NCBI GenBank assembly: GCA_032622095.1
Contig: CP136061.1
Coordinates: forward strand, 61,441,627-61,505,626
Source: Siphonodentalium dalli
Lineage: Eukaryota; Mollusca; Scaphopoda; Gadilida; Siphonodentaliidae
DNA length: 64,000 nt
Reading direction: 5' to 3'
Positions 12,325 to 23,974 of this stretch are shown one piece after another. Position numbers and translations under genes: made by a program. The first letter of the stretch is position 1; each line of letters starts with the position of its first letter. The notes below the pieces were generated by a model, which did no database searches, was not told where the DNA came from, and saw only the letters and a program-made list of their open reading frames with translations.

Positions 12325-13500
12325 CGTTCAATATGGTCTACCTAATTCTGCTCCAAAAACATGTATATTGAATATATTGATGTTTATTGGGGGGAAACCG
12401 ATTATTTCAATGATATTTTCATTAACTGGGATCCAAAATCCGACCTACGGGAGCGCGCTTCGCGCGCGACTGTTTCTTAAGCATATGTGCATATTTAATA
12501 AGTCAACAATTGGAATCACAACATATAAGATTGGCGGGGGTCCCTTGCGCTTGCGCGATCTGTCCATCAGAACATATTTAGACATCTCAAGACACGTAAG
12601 ACCCAATAACTTAATATACAGAATAGATACATCTATTGCCTGAGTGACTAATATTTATATTTGTTACAATGGGGTCAAATAGTTGCGAAGCCAGCACCAC
12701 AATTCTTTCCCTCCATAGTAAATCTTAAAACAACTTCTAAAGAATTATTTATTTACCTTATATTTGGTATGGAGCGTCCTTGGTTTACTGGAGTTCAGAT
12801 TTGTTAACATCGCGTCACCAAGTCAATTACTTGCGAAGCCACAGCCATAATTATTTCCCTCCATAGTAATTCTCAAAACAACTTCTTAAGAACAATTGAC
12901 CAGGTCAGTCGCGCAATTATTGGAAGAGCCACGGTCAATCATTTTTTTTTAAACCAAATTTTACATTTAAATTATTCCTTTATTTAACCAAAAAAAAAAA
13001 TTAAATGAAAAAATTTACTTTTACTACTTGCTAAATTTTATCTTTTAATTATTTCATTTAAATTTTAGACTAAAATTTAAAAATATACAGTCCCAGTATT
13101 TACAGTATACTAAGTCCATGTCTTTATAATCTGTTGAGTGACCCCACAGTCATTTACTTGCTTTGTTAGTAATAATTTGAAGGATTACTTGTTTAAACGC
13201 AATTGTTATCAAAATATTTTATGTATTTTTTATAATTTCTATTGATATGTAATACTATAATCTTGGTGGCGTTACCATTTCTGACTATGGTTTTCTTGTA
13301 ATTAACTGTGCAGCTTGTCACACCAAATATTGTTTTAGAAGCAGTGATGGCTAATAACATATATAATGTAAAAAATACTAAGAGAACTGCTTTATATCCA
13401 TAAATTCACAATGGTTGTGTCTTTTGTTGACCTCTTTTATCAGTTTGAAAACATGGCGCTTAACATTCTAGATTGTCTTGCTGTCGCGTTTCCAATATAT
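12325..13500. other. AT-rich non-coding stretch with a GC hairpin and a two-copy repeat
   Basis: A short GC-rich hairpin (GCGCGCTTCGCGCGC) lies at about 12453. A repeat of about 140 bp containing TTTCCCTCCATAGTAA occurs at about 12705 and 12855. The run from 12940 to 13090 is almost pure A and T. The words ATCTTGGTGGCGTTAC and GACTATGGTTTTCTTGT at 13261-13300 recur at 42212-42255. No gene is seen. Confidence 0.5.
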
Positions 13501-15184
13501 TAGTCTGGTCGTTGAGACTCGATTTTGAGGTTGACCTAGAACAAATTGTTGACAAGTTGTTTTGGTGTCATTTTGTCGGGAAGAATCTGGGGAACGAATA
13601 TATCCAAAATCCGCCTCGGGGGGGAAAAGTTTCTACTGCTCTTTGAAATAGGGTCGTATTTACGGCTGTGTGTGTCAATTTTGCTGTTCCTTATTAGTTC
13701 AGTCAATTTGATGGAAAGAAACGCCCAACCGTGAACAAATTGCTATGCAATATATGTTGGCGTGTTTGAATGTGACTATACCCATATAATAACATAACCA
13801 TAATCTTCATGAATCCCAGGGTGGGAAAGTCGTCATTTTTGGGTCAAAATTTAGGAATATGAAAAAAAATGGTGAAAATTGTAATTTTCTGGTTGAGATT
13901 CGGATTTTAAGGTGAACCTATATTAAATTGGTAACAAGCTGTTTTTTGTGTCATTTTGTCGGGCAGAATCTGGGGAACAATATATCCAAAATTCGCTTTG
14001 GATGAAATTTTCTATATATCTATGAAATAGGGTCCTATTTATGGCTTTTTTGTGTCAATTTTGCAGTTCCTTATTTGTCCAGTCAAACTGATGGAAAGAA
14101 ACGACAAACCGTGAACAAATTTGCTATGCAATGACATGTTTTTGAGTATGACTGTACTCATATAATAACATATTCAAAATCCCCATGAATTCCAGAATGG
14201 AAAGAAAACTCGTCATATTTGGGTAAAAAGACTGGAATATGTGAAAAATAAAATGGTGAAAATTGGAATTTTGTTAATAAACAAATGTGCCAACCATAAA
14301 CGCTCAGTCGAATTCCCTGACTGCCAAATGTGACCAAATAATAACATATCAAAAATTTCCATGCGTTTCATGAAGGCACTGTCGTTAACTGTGGATGAAA
14401 ATGAAGAAAATATGTAAGAAAATGGTGAAAATTATATTTTTTGTCCGAGAACCAGGTCGGCCAATTTTTGTCAGGGAACCAGGTTGGCCAGTATTAAACT
14501 TGATCCATTTATTTTGTTCGTAAGGATGTCTGTTCATACTATTTTGATGCTAGCATGTGGCCGTGTATGTACCAGGCAATATGGCGACCAATTCCTGGAG
14601 TGTACTACCAATCACTTCAATATCCTCTAAATTTATTAATGTTACATAAACCTGTAACAAAAACGCATTATTCCTGTTACCATAGCATATGCCTGCCACT
14701 TCGTGCATCACTTGACTCTAAAACTATAAAATGGCGAATCTTAATCCGTTATAATAAGTAATATCGCGAGGATTTGACAATTCGGTGTCTAAAACGTTTT
14801 CAAAATGACAGCGAAAATGGCAGTCGGAAGCGAACAATTGAAGTGTTGTTTTGTTTTTTTGTTTGTTTTTTTTAACTAAACCTTACGATATTGAATACAT
14901 GTATATCAATATGTAGTCATATATCCCACCATACGAGTTTCCAAAGCCACCAACTAGTTTTATAATGCATAAAATGAGTGTCACAAACCACATAACGAGT
15001 GCGCTGAACCATATACAGAGTAACAAAAACACATCTAGTATACAAAAATACAACATGTGGGTATCCTAATCCATACGACGGGCGCCCCAAATCCAAATAT
15101 TTTCCCAAACCATCGAATGGGTGTCCCAATCTACCAAACGAGTTTCACAAACCACCCAGACTGATGTAAACTGAGGTAGGTAGC
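13501..15184. repeat. Arm of foldback family B (left-facing half)
   Basis: It begins TAGTCTGGTCGTTGAGACTC, and is the reverse complement of 26848-28853 along nearly its whole length. Landmarks are CATTTTGTCGGG, a subrepeat of about 400 bp seen at 13501 and 13890, AAAATGGCGAATC near 14730, and the start of a minisatellite (CACAAACCAC, GGGTGTCCCAATC) at 14920-15170. Similarity stops at GAGGTAGGTAGC near 15184. It could be a truncated element or one end of a 15-kb inverted structure. No gene lies inside. Confidence 0.85.
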
Positions 15185-16009
15185 GCATTTGGGAAAACGT
15201 GATATCGGACAAACATATCCCACAATGAATGTATATTATGGTCCCCATGTGTTCGCCAATAACTCTTCTATATACGATAAATGTATAATATCACGCCAAT
15301 ATTTTCCCACAGAGACAAAGAAATGTGGTGAAATAGTCAGAAAAATAGCATATGTTTACATTTCGGTGGCCATCTTGGCCGCCATATTGGATTCTGGTGT
15401 CACATTTTTGGCTAATTTGTAAGGGTTTTATATTAGCATAACGAATCGAGCGGAAAACAAGACCGCATGTGATATGATCTTTACTATAACGGCGATCAAA
15501 GAGACCTGGTGCATATACAAAAAAACTGGACGCCATGATGGACGCCATCTTGTCTGGAGTCTCTGCGGCCATTTTTGTTCTTGTTAACAACCGAACAAAA
15601 TTAGAGGAGACATTAAGAAAGAAAATTAGTGGGGTGAAGTTGAGTCCTGTCGGGGGTGCAGAGGTCGACCAATATCTTCTGGACTATAAGTTTTGGATCT
15701 TCAGTCGCCATGAAGTAGTATTTGTTGTTTTGTCCCACTCATAAGAACACAATATGGAAGTTCCATAAATCTTGTCGAAGGTCCCACAAAATTGTCTGTC
15801 TGTCGACCATGGCATGGCATGGTGCGATAACTCAAACATTTTCCATCCGATCGGAACCAAATTTTGTATGTGAGTTTCTCAGCCCAAAATATGGGATTGT
15901 CCCTGATTGTCCAAGTTCTTTTTATATCCCTTTTTCGACTTAGAATTCACGCATGCTGTCGACGTCAATAATTCAATAACATGAATTTTGAGGTCGTTAT
16001 GGTTTATTA
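15185..16009. other. Non-coding sequence with GCCATCTTGG-type doublets
   Basis: GGCCATCTTGGCCGCCATAT is at 15368 and CGCCATGATGGACGCCATCT is at about 15532. These match the paired words in the foldback arms, so the block is probably a fragment of another repeat. Short open frames here are not supported as exons. Confidence 0.4.
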
Positions 16010-16135
16010 ACGGCCCGGAAGGAATGATTAACAGTCCCAGGGTCTATTAGCAGCACGAGACGAAGTCGAGGGCCGCTAACAGGCCCGAGGGCTGTTAATC
16101 ATTCCAGAGGGCCGTTAATAAACCATAATGCCCGA
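16010..16135. mobile_element. Palindromic MITE of about 125 bp
   Basis: The ends are GTTATGGTTTATTAACGGCC and its near-complement GGCCGTTAATAAACCATAAT. Inner arms GGAATGATTAACAG and CTGTTAATCATTCC also pair, and a GC-rich centre contains GACGAAGTC. The pairing arms are about 60 bp each with few mismatches. It has no coding capacity. Its transposase family is not determined. Confidence 0.75.
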
Positions 16136-17670
16136 TATTATCATGGTATTACTATTATTACCACCCCAAATTTAAACATTTGAATCAATGCCAGTGGAAA
16201 AATGAAGTAGCATCTTCACATAGTTCCGGTTTTCCGCATTTTGTATCTGTCCAAACATTTTCTTGTTCAGGTGAATTTTATTTTGTCATGTACCGATTTT
16301 GCCTATTTTCGACTTCGTCGTTAAAACAAGCTACATCAAGCTGCTTCACTATAAATCATTTTGGGGTAATTATTTAACATAACTGATTAAAATTGGCATT
16401 TGTTTTGTATGTATGTAATTTTTTTTCATTTTCTGGATGTTTCCGAATTTTATCTTGGATTTCACATTTGATTCATCAGCAGACCCTGCACCTTGGCCAT
16501 GTGACTCAGACTGTGAATGGTGGGGTCAGACTTCTCTTTCTGTTTTGTGCTATCGATGTCGTCAGTGACAAATCAACATCTCAAACATTTCATTCTACAA
16601 CTATTTCCACAACTGCCTGTACATGGATGCTCTTCATACTAGTATGTGTGTCAACTTTAGAAAGTAATTTTCATTTCTTCTGTTTACTTTTTAACTTATA
16701 TTAAATTTTTGTGTCGACAATAAACAATGAAGTAGGTGACATTAGTGACGATGTACAGGTAGCACAAATTTAATCGGTGTGATTAAAGTACATTGATGGG
16801 TATTAAAAACCAATGTGGAGACATTTTGCATCAACATCTCTTTCTTTTTTTCTTTGGCCATGATATCAATTAATAATGATAAGTGTGGTAAATAGGACAA
16901 CCCAACCAGGGATAACCCGCCCGAACTGTCACAACAACATGCCTCAGTTGTCTAAAATCTTAACCTTAAATATTCTATGTTTTACTTGGTTACATGTAAA
17001 TACCTTTAGGTGGATAAACAGAATACATGTAAATAACTGTGATTATAGGGAACTGTGCTGCAAATGACAACAAAGAATCATGAGATTAAAACAAGGCTGA
17101 TGTTGTAGGTTGATGTGCTGTGACTTGCTGGACCAGATATTCAAATGTTTATTTTTAAATGGTGGGTTTCCTGGATGCAGGTTTGCAACTTCCAAGTCTC
17201 CCCTTCATTTGGGGACCAAATACTTTTTGTTCTTGATAGGGTACTTCGCAGCGACGTGGCTAGGTGCTCTCCATTGGGGGTGTCCACCTTTGGGAATTCC
17301 ATTCGTACCCCCTTGTCCCCTGATAACATATTCTTAATGGCTCTTATCGTGTGGTCACTATAGCCAGATGGAGAAACAGAACCATGGTTCTATATACCCG
17401 GTATGACAAAGTTTACAGATCTCAACCCGAAAATTGCATAAATCCTAAACATCTAGAGGTCCAGCTCCAGAAAAATTCACAGAGCCACGGACAAGAGACC
17501 ATGTCACACCGAGCGGACCATGGTTCGGCCCGGTGTGATAGAATTTGGAAATCTGAGCAAGAAAATCGCAAAATCCTACCATCTAGACTGGCCTCAAGCC
17601 TTCCTATAGTGTTGGAAATTTAAAACCTCATGCCCCCGTTATGTTGGACATTTTGCCACAGGGCAGCGAC
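16136..17670. other. Non-coding stretch with a two-copy repeat of about 145 bp
   Basis: At about 17385-17610 a unit repeats twice. The words are GAACCATGGTTCTATATACC, then AACCCGAAAATTGCATAAAT, and later GACCATGGTTCGGCCCGGTG with AATCGCAAAATCC. The rest is AT-rich with no convincing exon, tRNA or transposon end. Confidence 0.4.
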
Positions 17671-17675
17671 CAGTT

Positions 17676-17965
17676 ATCCAAGTGTTGAAAATTTCCAACC
17701 TGACACATCCCCTAAGGTTGGAAAATTTCCAACTTATGGCCATTTCAGTCCAAAATTTTGACCAAAAAGTAGGTAAATATGCAAATGTTGGTCTAAAAAC
17801 AACAAATTATCCCCTAAAAAAAGTTGGAAAAAACTATTGTTTGTGTGAAATTTCCAACTAATGTTGTATCAGGTATGAAATTTCCAACTGTTGAATTTTT
17901 TTACCAAAGTTGGGGGTGGGTGAGACACCTCCCAACCCCCCAACCCCGTCGCGACGTCCCTGGGA
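17676..17965. repeat. 300-bp repeat, copy 1 of an inverted pair
   Basis: It is rich in TTTCCAAC and GTTGGAAA words (for example TGTGTGAAATTTCCAACTAA) and ends in a C-rich run AACCCCCCAACCCC. It is the reverse complement of 22605-22945, with the same order of landmarks: CCATTTCAGTCCAAA, ATATGCAAAT, TGTGTGAAATTTCCAAC, CCAAAGTTGGGGG. The two copies face each other across the neurotrophin gene. Confidence 0.8.
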
Positions 17966-19029
17966 CTACTACAAAGTAGTACCGGTACCTTTACTGAGAA
18001 AGTATGAAAAATGAGACAGGTTCCTAATAAAATATGATTTTTTTTGTTTCAAATTGATGAAATAACAAATCAAATACAACAATGAACATATTGTATTATA
18101 ATATCATGTGTGTACAGTACATGTCTATAGCATATCACAACATACAGCTGATACCGATGTTCAAAAGACAGACCAACTTGTCACAAAATGCAATGTATAT
18201 TATGCAAATGGCATTTTCATCCAAACAATATCAATTTCAGAACATTTGCTGCTTTCTGCAGATTTGTGTTATTTCTCGCTCGGAGTCCCTCCCCCACATG
18301 TTTGTACGTTTATTAAGTAGCACCGTACAATACAATTTATATATCAGGCTTGATACTACCTAGATAAACGTTTGGGCTGGTTGATTCAACTTAGGATAAT
18401 CTGGTTAGTTGGCAATGAATCATGTACATGCAGTTTAGTTTCCAGATGATACATGCTTTGCTGTTTCTGGATAACATTTGTTTAGTGATCAGTTTAAAGT
18501 CTCTCTTTCCCCAGCTCGGTGACAAGTATCACACAATGTGTTGTCTTGAACATGTCCTTGAATGGAATTAAACATTTTGGCTGAACAAAATTTTGACGTC
18601 AATTTTCCGAAAATTCAGAAAAAAATAGCGTCACATGATTTTCATTTTTTTTCTAAATTTGGTTATGATAGAGGGTAAATATACTACCACATTATACCAA
18701 AATTTCCCAGATTTTGCAAAATTTTGAAAAAGGTGTGAAGATGCTAATTGAAGTAATTTAAGAGAGATATATTTCCAAGAACATTTTAATTTAATATAAT
18801 TTGAACACAAACTGAATTAAACTTTAACATTACATGTACGTTAACAATCATTTGTAGTGTGAATTGTGCTGTGGTGAAATGTGGCCCCAGCCATGACACT
18901 TAGAGTAAATGGATGTTCATTCAGACTTCTCAGCTGACAAGGAGTCTCTAAAATAGGAGAGATGTGTATGTGTGGGGAAAATAGCACGACAATTCAAAAT
19001 CATGCATGAACATTTAATGATGTATTCAG
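17966..19029. other. Non-coding stretch, nothing recognised
   Basis: This is AT-rich sequence with no repeat pair, RNA gene or exon that can be supported. Short overlapping frames at 18082-18363 have no recognisable motif. Confidence 0.4.
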
Positions 19030-19573
19030 GATTCCAGACAGTCTCTTTGGAAAGCCGACGAAACTAATATCGGATGTACGTCTCTAGATGTGTCATTATA
19101 TTTCATTTCAACGACGTCGCGACATTCCCAAGATGACGTAATAAACTGTTTTCAAATATGGAGTGAATTCCTGGCGTAGTAAATGTTTGTGAGAATCGTA
19201 GTATTTAGAAATAGTTATAAATACAACAAGATGTGAAAGAATAATCAGTCATGAATATTGTTGACTGATTAAAACTCAAAGATGATGTATCCTATATTGC
19301 GATGAGTAAAATGAATTATGGATATATCGCTTGTATTCATTTTCCAAAAATAGGTGAGTTTGACACTGCGTGGGAAAATTGTCAACACGTCATTGACCTC
19401 AGATCTGTGAAGTGATCTGTTATGCCATCAACCAATCAAATCGCGCATAGACTGTGCCACTCCCCAATGAAATGGGGGGAATGCCTTCAATACAGAAACT
19501 ATTTTTAATAGAGACGTCTAGAGACGTACATCCGATAGGAGTTTCGTCGGCTTTTCAAAGACTGGATTCCAGA
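19030..19573. mobile_element. 526-bp non-autonomous transposon with 9-bp target duplications
   Basis: The element at 19039-19564 starts CAGTCTCTTTGGAAAGCC and ends GGCTTTTCAAAGACTG. The terminal inverted repeats extend about 55 bp (shared GCCGACGAAAC and ATCGGATGTACGTCTCTAGA). Both sides carry the perfect 9-bp duplication GATTCCAGA at 19030-19038 and 19565-19573. A 9-bp duplication with TIRs of this length suits a Mutator-like or related superfamily. No transposase is encoded. Confidence 0.85.
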
Positions 19574-20059
19574 TCTCCAGTTGCAATATGGAAAATCAAT
19601 TCAACGCGATTTCGCCGAATTTTTGTTTGTTGAAAACCTACATGCATTAATAAGACTTTTGATCAATATATGTATACCATGAAGATGGTGTCATTTTGTT
19701 ATTGAAAAACATAAAACAATAATTGTGTTATTTTGACCTTGTGTATCGGAATTAGGTACCTGTACACAACATTCAATGGCAAATTAAGATATATCTTAAC
19801 TTGCAGTGAATTTTCTGTACATACACTTCACTTAGTGTCTTTCGTTTGCCACAGCTTTTTCCAAACGTATTATTGTATAAACTTGAAACTTAAGAAATAA
19901 AATAGATTACATACAAATTGGATTGGATCCCTTAATACATTTTTGAATGTGAATCACATAATTTTAATAAAGATTCAAATACATATTTATGAACACACTG
20001 ACTCAGTTTAAAACAACTGTAATTAGCATAGATTGGTGCAATCCATGGTATTCAGACAA
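19574..20059. other. Non-coding 3' side of the neurotrophin locus
   Basis: This is AT-rich sequence. It may include distal 3' UTR of the minus-strand neurotrophin gene beyond the satellite array, but no canonical polyadenylation signal on that strand was pinned down. Confidence 0.35.
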
Positions 20060-20530
20060 TACATGTAAAATACAAATATTTAGGACGTTCAGACAATGCA
20101 CCCATACATATAGGCTACAAATATATAGGGCATTCAGACAATGCACCCATACATGTAAACTACAAATATTTAGGACGTTCAGACAATGCACCCATACATA
20201 TAGGCTACAAATATATAGGGCATTCAGACAATGCACCCATACATGTAAACTACAAATATTTAGGACGTTCAGACAATGCACCCATACATATAGGCTACAA
20301 ATATATAGGGCATTCAGACAATGCACCCATACATGTAAACTACACATATTTAGGACGTTCAGACAATGCACCCATACATATAGGCTACAAATATATAGGG
20401 CATTCAGACAATGCACCCATACATGTAAACTACACATATTTAGGACGTTCAGACAATGCACCCATACATATAGGCTACAAATATATAGGGCATTCAGACA
20501 ACACACTAATACATGTAGGCTACAATATTT
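20060..20530. repeat. 45-bp array organised as a 90-bp higher-order repeat
   Basis: Two alternating 45-bp monomers, one with TGTAAACTACAAATATTTAG and one with TATAGGCTACAAATATATAG, are joined by TTCAGACAATGCACCCATAC. They form a nearly perfect 90-bp dimer repeated about five times. Copies differ by one or two bases (for example CTACAAATA versus CTACACATA), which shows stepwise amplification. Because 45 is a multiple of 3, both strands stay open for over 160 codons. This is a by-product of the repeat. The array ends about 20 bp from the neurotrophin stop codon and so probably lies in its 3' UTR. Confidence 0.92.
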
Positions 20531-20552
20531 AGGGCATTAATTTCTAGTATCA

Positions 20553-21080
20553 TTATGTCCTTGGTAAAATGGCACAGTTGCAGGACGACCGTAGTTTAAT
20601 GTAAACCCACTCGTGTCTTCCGGCGTTTGTTATCAGACGTGCTAATTGATAGCGGTACCGCGTTTGACACTTTGATTTGAAGTATGTGGTGTCTATACCT
20701 GAACACGTCAACATTCCCGGGTCTTCTTCTTCGTGGGAACAATAACTCTCGTAGAAATATTGTGGCGTTCTTTTATGGCCCACGTGTGTGAATTTTGCGA
20801 CTCGCCTTTGCTTACCGTTTATGTCTTCCACTGTGACTTTTTTGAACCAACCACTTGTGCTTTTACAAGCGGGGAGACTCTCAACGATATTGAAGGAATT
20901 GAAGTCAGATTTCTTATGACTGTCCATTGTTTTACGTGAATGTTTTAAGTTTCTATAGTTATCTGCATGTGCCTCATCCGTTATTCCTGACGCGGCGTCC
21001 ATTCCCACATTTAAGGTTGAGGCTTCAATACCACGTGACATCGCGCCAAACACAAACAGCAGAATAGATACCACTACCAT
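20553..21080 (-). CDS. Neurotrophin (NGF/BDNF-like secreted cystine-knot factor)
   Basis: The 175-residue protein has an N-terminal hydrophobic signal peptide (residues 1 to about 19), a short variable propeptide (about 20-65) and a neurotrophin domain (70-175). Six cysteines lie at 72, 114, 126, 138, 167 and 169. The spacings of 42, 12, 12, 29 and 2 nearly equal those of vertebrate NGF. Family hallmarks are visible: VEDINGKQ before the second Cys, QYFYESYC, CSGIDTTYFKSKC, and a C-terminal EWVYIKLRSSCNCAI. Neurotrophins are secreted dimers that signal through Trk and p75-type receptors. The coding region is intact and in one exon, as in vertebrates. No RXXR furin site is evident; the nearest basic sites are SRK (48-50) and HKK (55-57). 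No N-glycosylation sequon is present. Spaetzle is less likely because the CxGID block and the cysteine spacing are neurotrophin-type. Confidence 0.93.
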   Translation of the reverse strand: MVVVSILLFVFGAMSRGIEASTLNVGMDAASGITDEAHADNYRNLKHSRKTMDSHKKSDFNSFNIVESLPACKSTSGWFKKVTVEDINGKQRRVAKFTHVGHKRTPQYFYESYCSHEEEDPGMLTCSGIDTTYFKSKCQTRYRYQLARLITNAGRHEWVYIKLRSSCNCAILPRT

Positions 21081-21100
21081 TCCTGGAACATGAACGAAAT
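21081..21100 (-). other. Candidate splice acceptor just upstream of the neurotrophin start
   Basis: Read on the minus strand, the sequence before the ATG is CATTTCGTTCATG-like and T-rich, then TTCCAG followed by GA and the ATG. An AG acceptor two bases before the start codon would let a non-coding 5' exon splice onto the coding exon, the arrangement known for vertebrate BDNF. The upstream exon was not found. Confidence 0.5.
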
Positions 21101-22604
21101 ATGATATATAAGGTATTTGGATAAAAATAGTTAAACACCGATTGTCCTTTGGTGAAAAGGGCAGATGGGAGTATAATTATTCCTAAAAATATAGATTCGA
21201 TTTGTACGGGTACGCGTACGGATAGCTACCCGTGCCGGTACACGTTTTGTAATCGCAAACTGTTTTACCGGTAGAATTCATCACATCGACCTGGTAATGT
21301 ATGGTGAGCCAACTGCAACAAAAAAGATATTATGATATAGATAGATTGTTATTCGCATTATTGGCCGATGGGTTGTTGGAATTTTGTATTTAGATTAGAT
21401 GAGCTCCAGGATAATCAGTTGCTTTCATCAAGGACGAGGTGGCAGTTGGAAAACGATGTTGCTTTTCTTTCACTCATATTGGTAACATTTTCAACATTTG
21501 GATTCTACAAGTCATAGACCGATCGAGTGTTGACAATAAATCGGTTGGAATTTTTAAACTTAGAAAATAGATTATGATAGCTCAAATATACAATTACGTT
21601 ATATATAGTTAAAATTTCCAACCAATATGCGGTGTAAAATGTATTGTTTTAGACCAAGGGTCTAATATTGTCCTACGTGTACTTTCAGTTCGATACAAGA
21701 CCGCATTTGTCCCTTATTTTAGTTGGGGAATATTTAGTCATATTAAAGATGCATAATCTAAATTAACGCTCCCAAGTTACTATTTCTTTGGCTTCGGGGG
21801 TAAAACAGATATTTGATTCGAGTCGAGGAACCCACCATCAAAGCTCAGAGTGATCATATATCGATTTTTGAAGTTTGTTATTTCTTGAAATGTGTAATTA
21901 TTTGTGGCCCAGAAAAGAGTCATCAAACCGACGGTCTCGGACAAAATGGCGGATGAAGATGCTTAACTCTAAAATCAAGTGGTAATGCGGCCAAAATTGT
22001 ATACTATAGTTGACAGCAGTTAGCATTATTCTGTTATAATTAATCGATTATGATAACAAAAGCGTATTTTGAAGAAATGCTGTTGTTGTAACTTTATGAT
22101 ATGGGGACCGTCTGAACGGTTTGAGTAGCTTTAAGTAAACCTTGGTTTGGAATCTTTCAACAGATCGAAGGGTCGGCCCGTCGGGGCAAGGGAATATTGT
22201 TCCCAAGAATTGGGATTGTTGTCGGTATCTAAACCCGGAGGTTGGTTGAAATGTTAAACTTGGTAACAAAAAATGTGTCAAAATGTAGTCAGTTTATTAT
22301 ACGGACTGAATAAAGAGCGTTTGCTTCACCTCTGTGCGAAACACAGAAAACAGCTGAAACTCGCTCTGCTTAGATATTGTAGATTATGCATAGTTATTTC
22401 GTGTCTTTGGCGAACTACTTTATCCCCACTACAATATACAGCAGTATTGTGGTTCAAATGCGCCATGTCCGGTCAGATAGTAAATATATATTAAAATGAG
22501 AATTCAGTCCCCACCTACATACGATAAAGTAACTAAACGGTAATTTATTTCAAATGTGCAATACATAGATAACTCCACGATATATTGATGCCCTTGTACA
22601 ATGG
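21101..22604. other. Non-coding 5' flank of the neurotrophin gene
   Basis: An imperfect GC-rich palindrome (GGGTACGCGTAC, then CTACCCGTGCCGGTAC) lies at about 21208-21245. Otherwise this is AT-rich DNA with no supported exon. Promoter elements for the gene should lie here or further upstream, but none can be named. Confidence 0.4.
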
Positions 22605-22945
22605 GTTGAGACAGGGACGTGACGACAGGGGTGTCTCAACCCCCCCCCCCAACTTTGGTCAAATGTTCAACATTTGTAAATTTGATATACCTGACACAAC
22701 ATTTGTTGGAAATTTCACACAAACTATAGGTTGAAATTGTTCTCGTAGTTTGATTTTCCAAAACAATTTATTAGTGGAGAATTTGCATATTTTTTGTCAC
22801 ACAATTTGGACTGAAATGGCTTTCAGAAACTGTTGGAAATTTTTCAACCTTTGGGGGGGGGGTGTCAGGTCTCAAAATTTCCAACAATTGGAAAGCTTGA
22901 TGCCAGCCAAGGGGTGCAAATGGAATTACGCGCAAACTTGTGAAT
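22605..22945. repeat. 300-bp repeat, copy 2 of an inverted pair
   Basis: This is the reverse complement of 17676-17965, with about the same landmarks and a G/C-run end (CAACCCCCCCCCCCAAC). It lies on the other side of the neurotrophin gene. Confidence 0.8.
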
Positions 22946-23960
22946 TTGATATGGTTCGAGGGGTGTAGTTAGCAATTCGAAGGTGGACACACTTCCTAAC
23001 GCGGAGACCATCTATAGCCATGTTCCTGCAATGTGCCAAGACTGCGTCTATATCACCATCTACTCACTCTATTAATCACAACCTGTAATTAATGCAGTGA
23101 ACAAAGTTGTTAGTGAGAAGATCGGCCTTCCGTATTTATCTAAGTGCTAGAAGCCGCCTCGAGAATTTGAACACAAATCCTGGGTTAAAATTACAACTTT
23201 ATCAATGATATTTGCCCATGAAATGAGAAAATAACTCAAACATTCTTCTAATCATTGCATATTTTAGTGTTTTTTTGTGACCATTAAAGGCACGTGAGGC
23301 CTTAGTTGTCGAAAATATTCATATTTGTTCCAATCACCGTAAACAAAAAAACATTAAAACGCATACAGTTTCGTTCATATAATACCATGACCATCGCGTA
23401 AACAGCATATTATCATAAAGATTTACTATATTTTACCTAAGCAAGAGCCTGATTGTGTTACAGAAGACAACACAATGCTGCTGGCTAATCACACACAAAT
23501 GGCATAAACGCTCTTTATTCGTTCCATATCAGGAATTCATCCACAAAGAACGCTCTTTATGTTTACCATCATAATATAAACAAACACCAGAAAAGTTACT
23601 TTTTAGGCTTCTGTTTACATAACAATGGTCGAAAATATGACAATAACATACTGTTTATGCGATATATCTTATTTGTATACGGACAAAGTCTGTCTACATT
23701 TTGTTGTTCTTTCTGTTTGTGGCGGTTTTTGACGGGTGGAAATATTTTCACAGGATACCCACCGCCAAGGCCAACCGTACCTTTAAATGTGTTTGCAGAA
23801 CAATTTTTTTTTATCGTATAAGGACCAAAACAATATAAAACAACATCAATATTATTCAACCACGTGCGCAATAATCTGGCAGACATAAACACTCAATATC
23901 TGGGACTAATATGCAGAGGTGTTTGAAGTTAGTAAGGCGTTCGGCGTTAGACATTCGTTT
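22946..23960. other. Non-coding stretch, nothing recognised
   Basis: No gene, repeat pair or RNA could be supported. Short palindromic resemblance between TAAAGAGCGTTTGC (about 22310) and GCTCTTTATTCG (about 23510) was noted but is too small to interpret. Confidence 0.4.
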
Positions 23961-23974
23961 GACATTCGTGTGAA

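Noticed and set aside
19989-20540. Long open frames on both strands (up to 183 codons) encoding repeated 15-residue peptides
   Set aside because: The 45-bp monomer is a multiple of three and lacks stops, so both strands stay open by arithmetic. No signal peptide or start context was seen.
20553-21080. Reading the secreted cystine-knot protein as a Spaetzle-type cytokine
   Set aside because: The CxGID motif, the 12-residue third spacing, the CxC end and the N-terminal VEDINGKQ block align with neurotrophins. Spaetzle lacks this combination.
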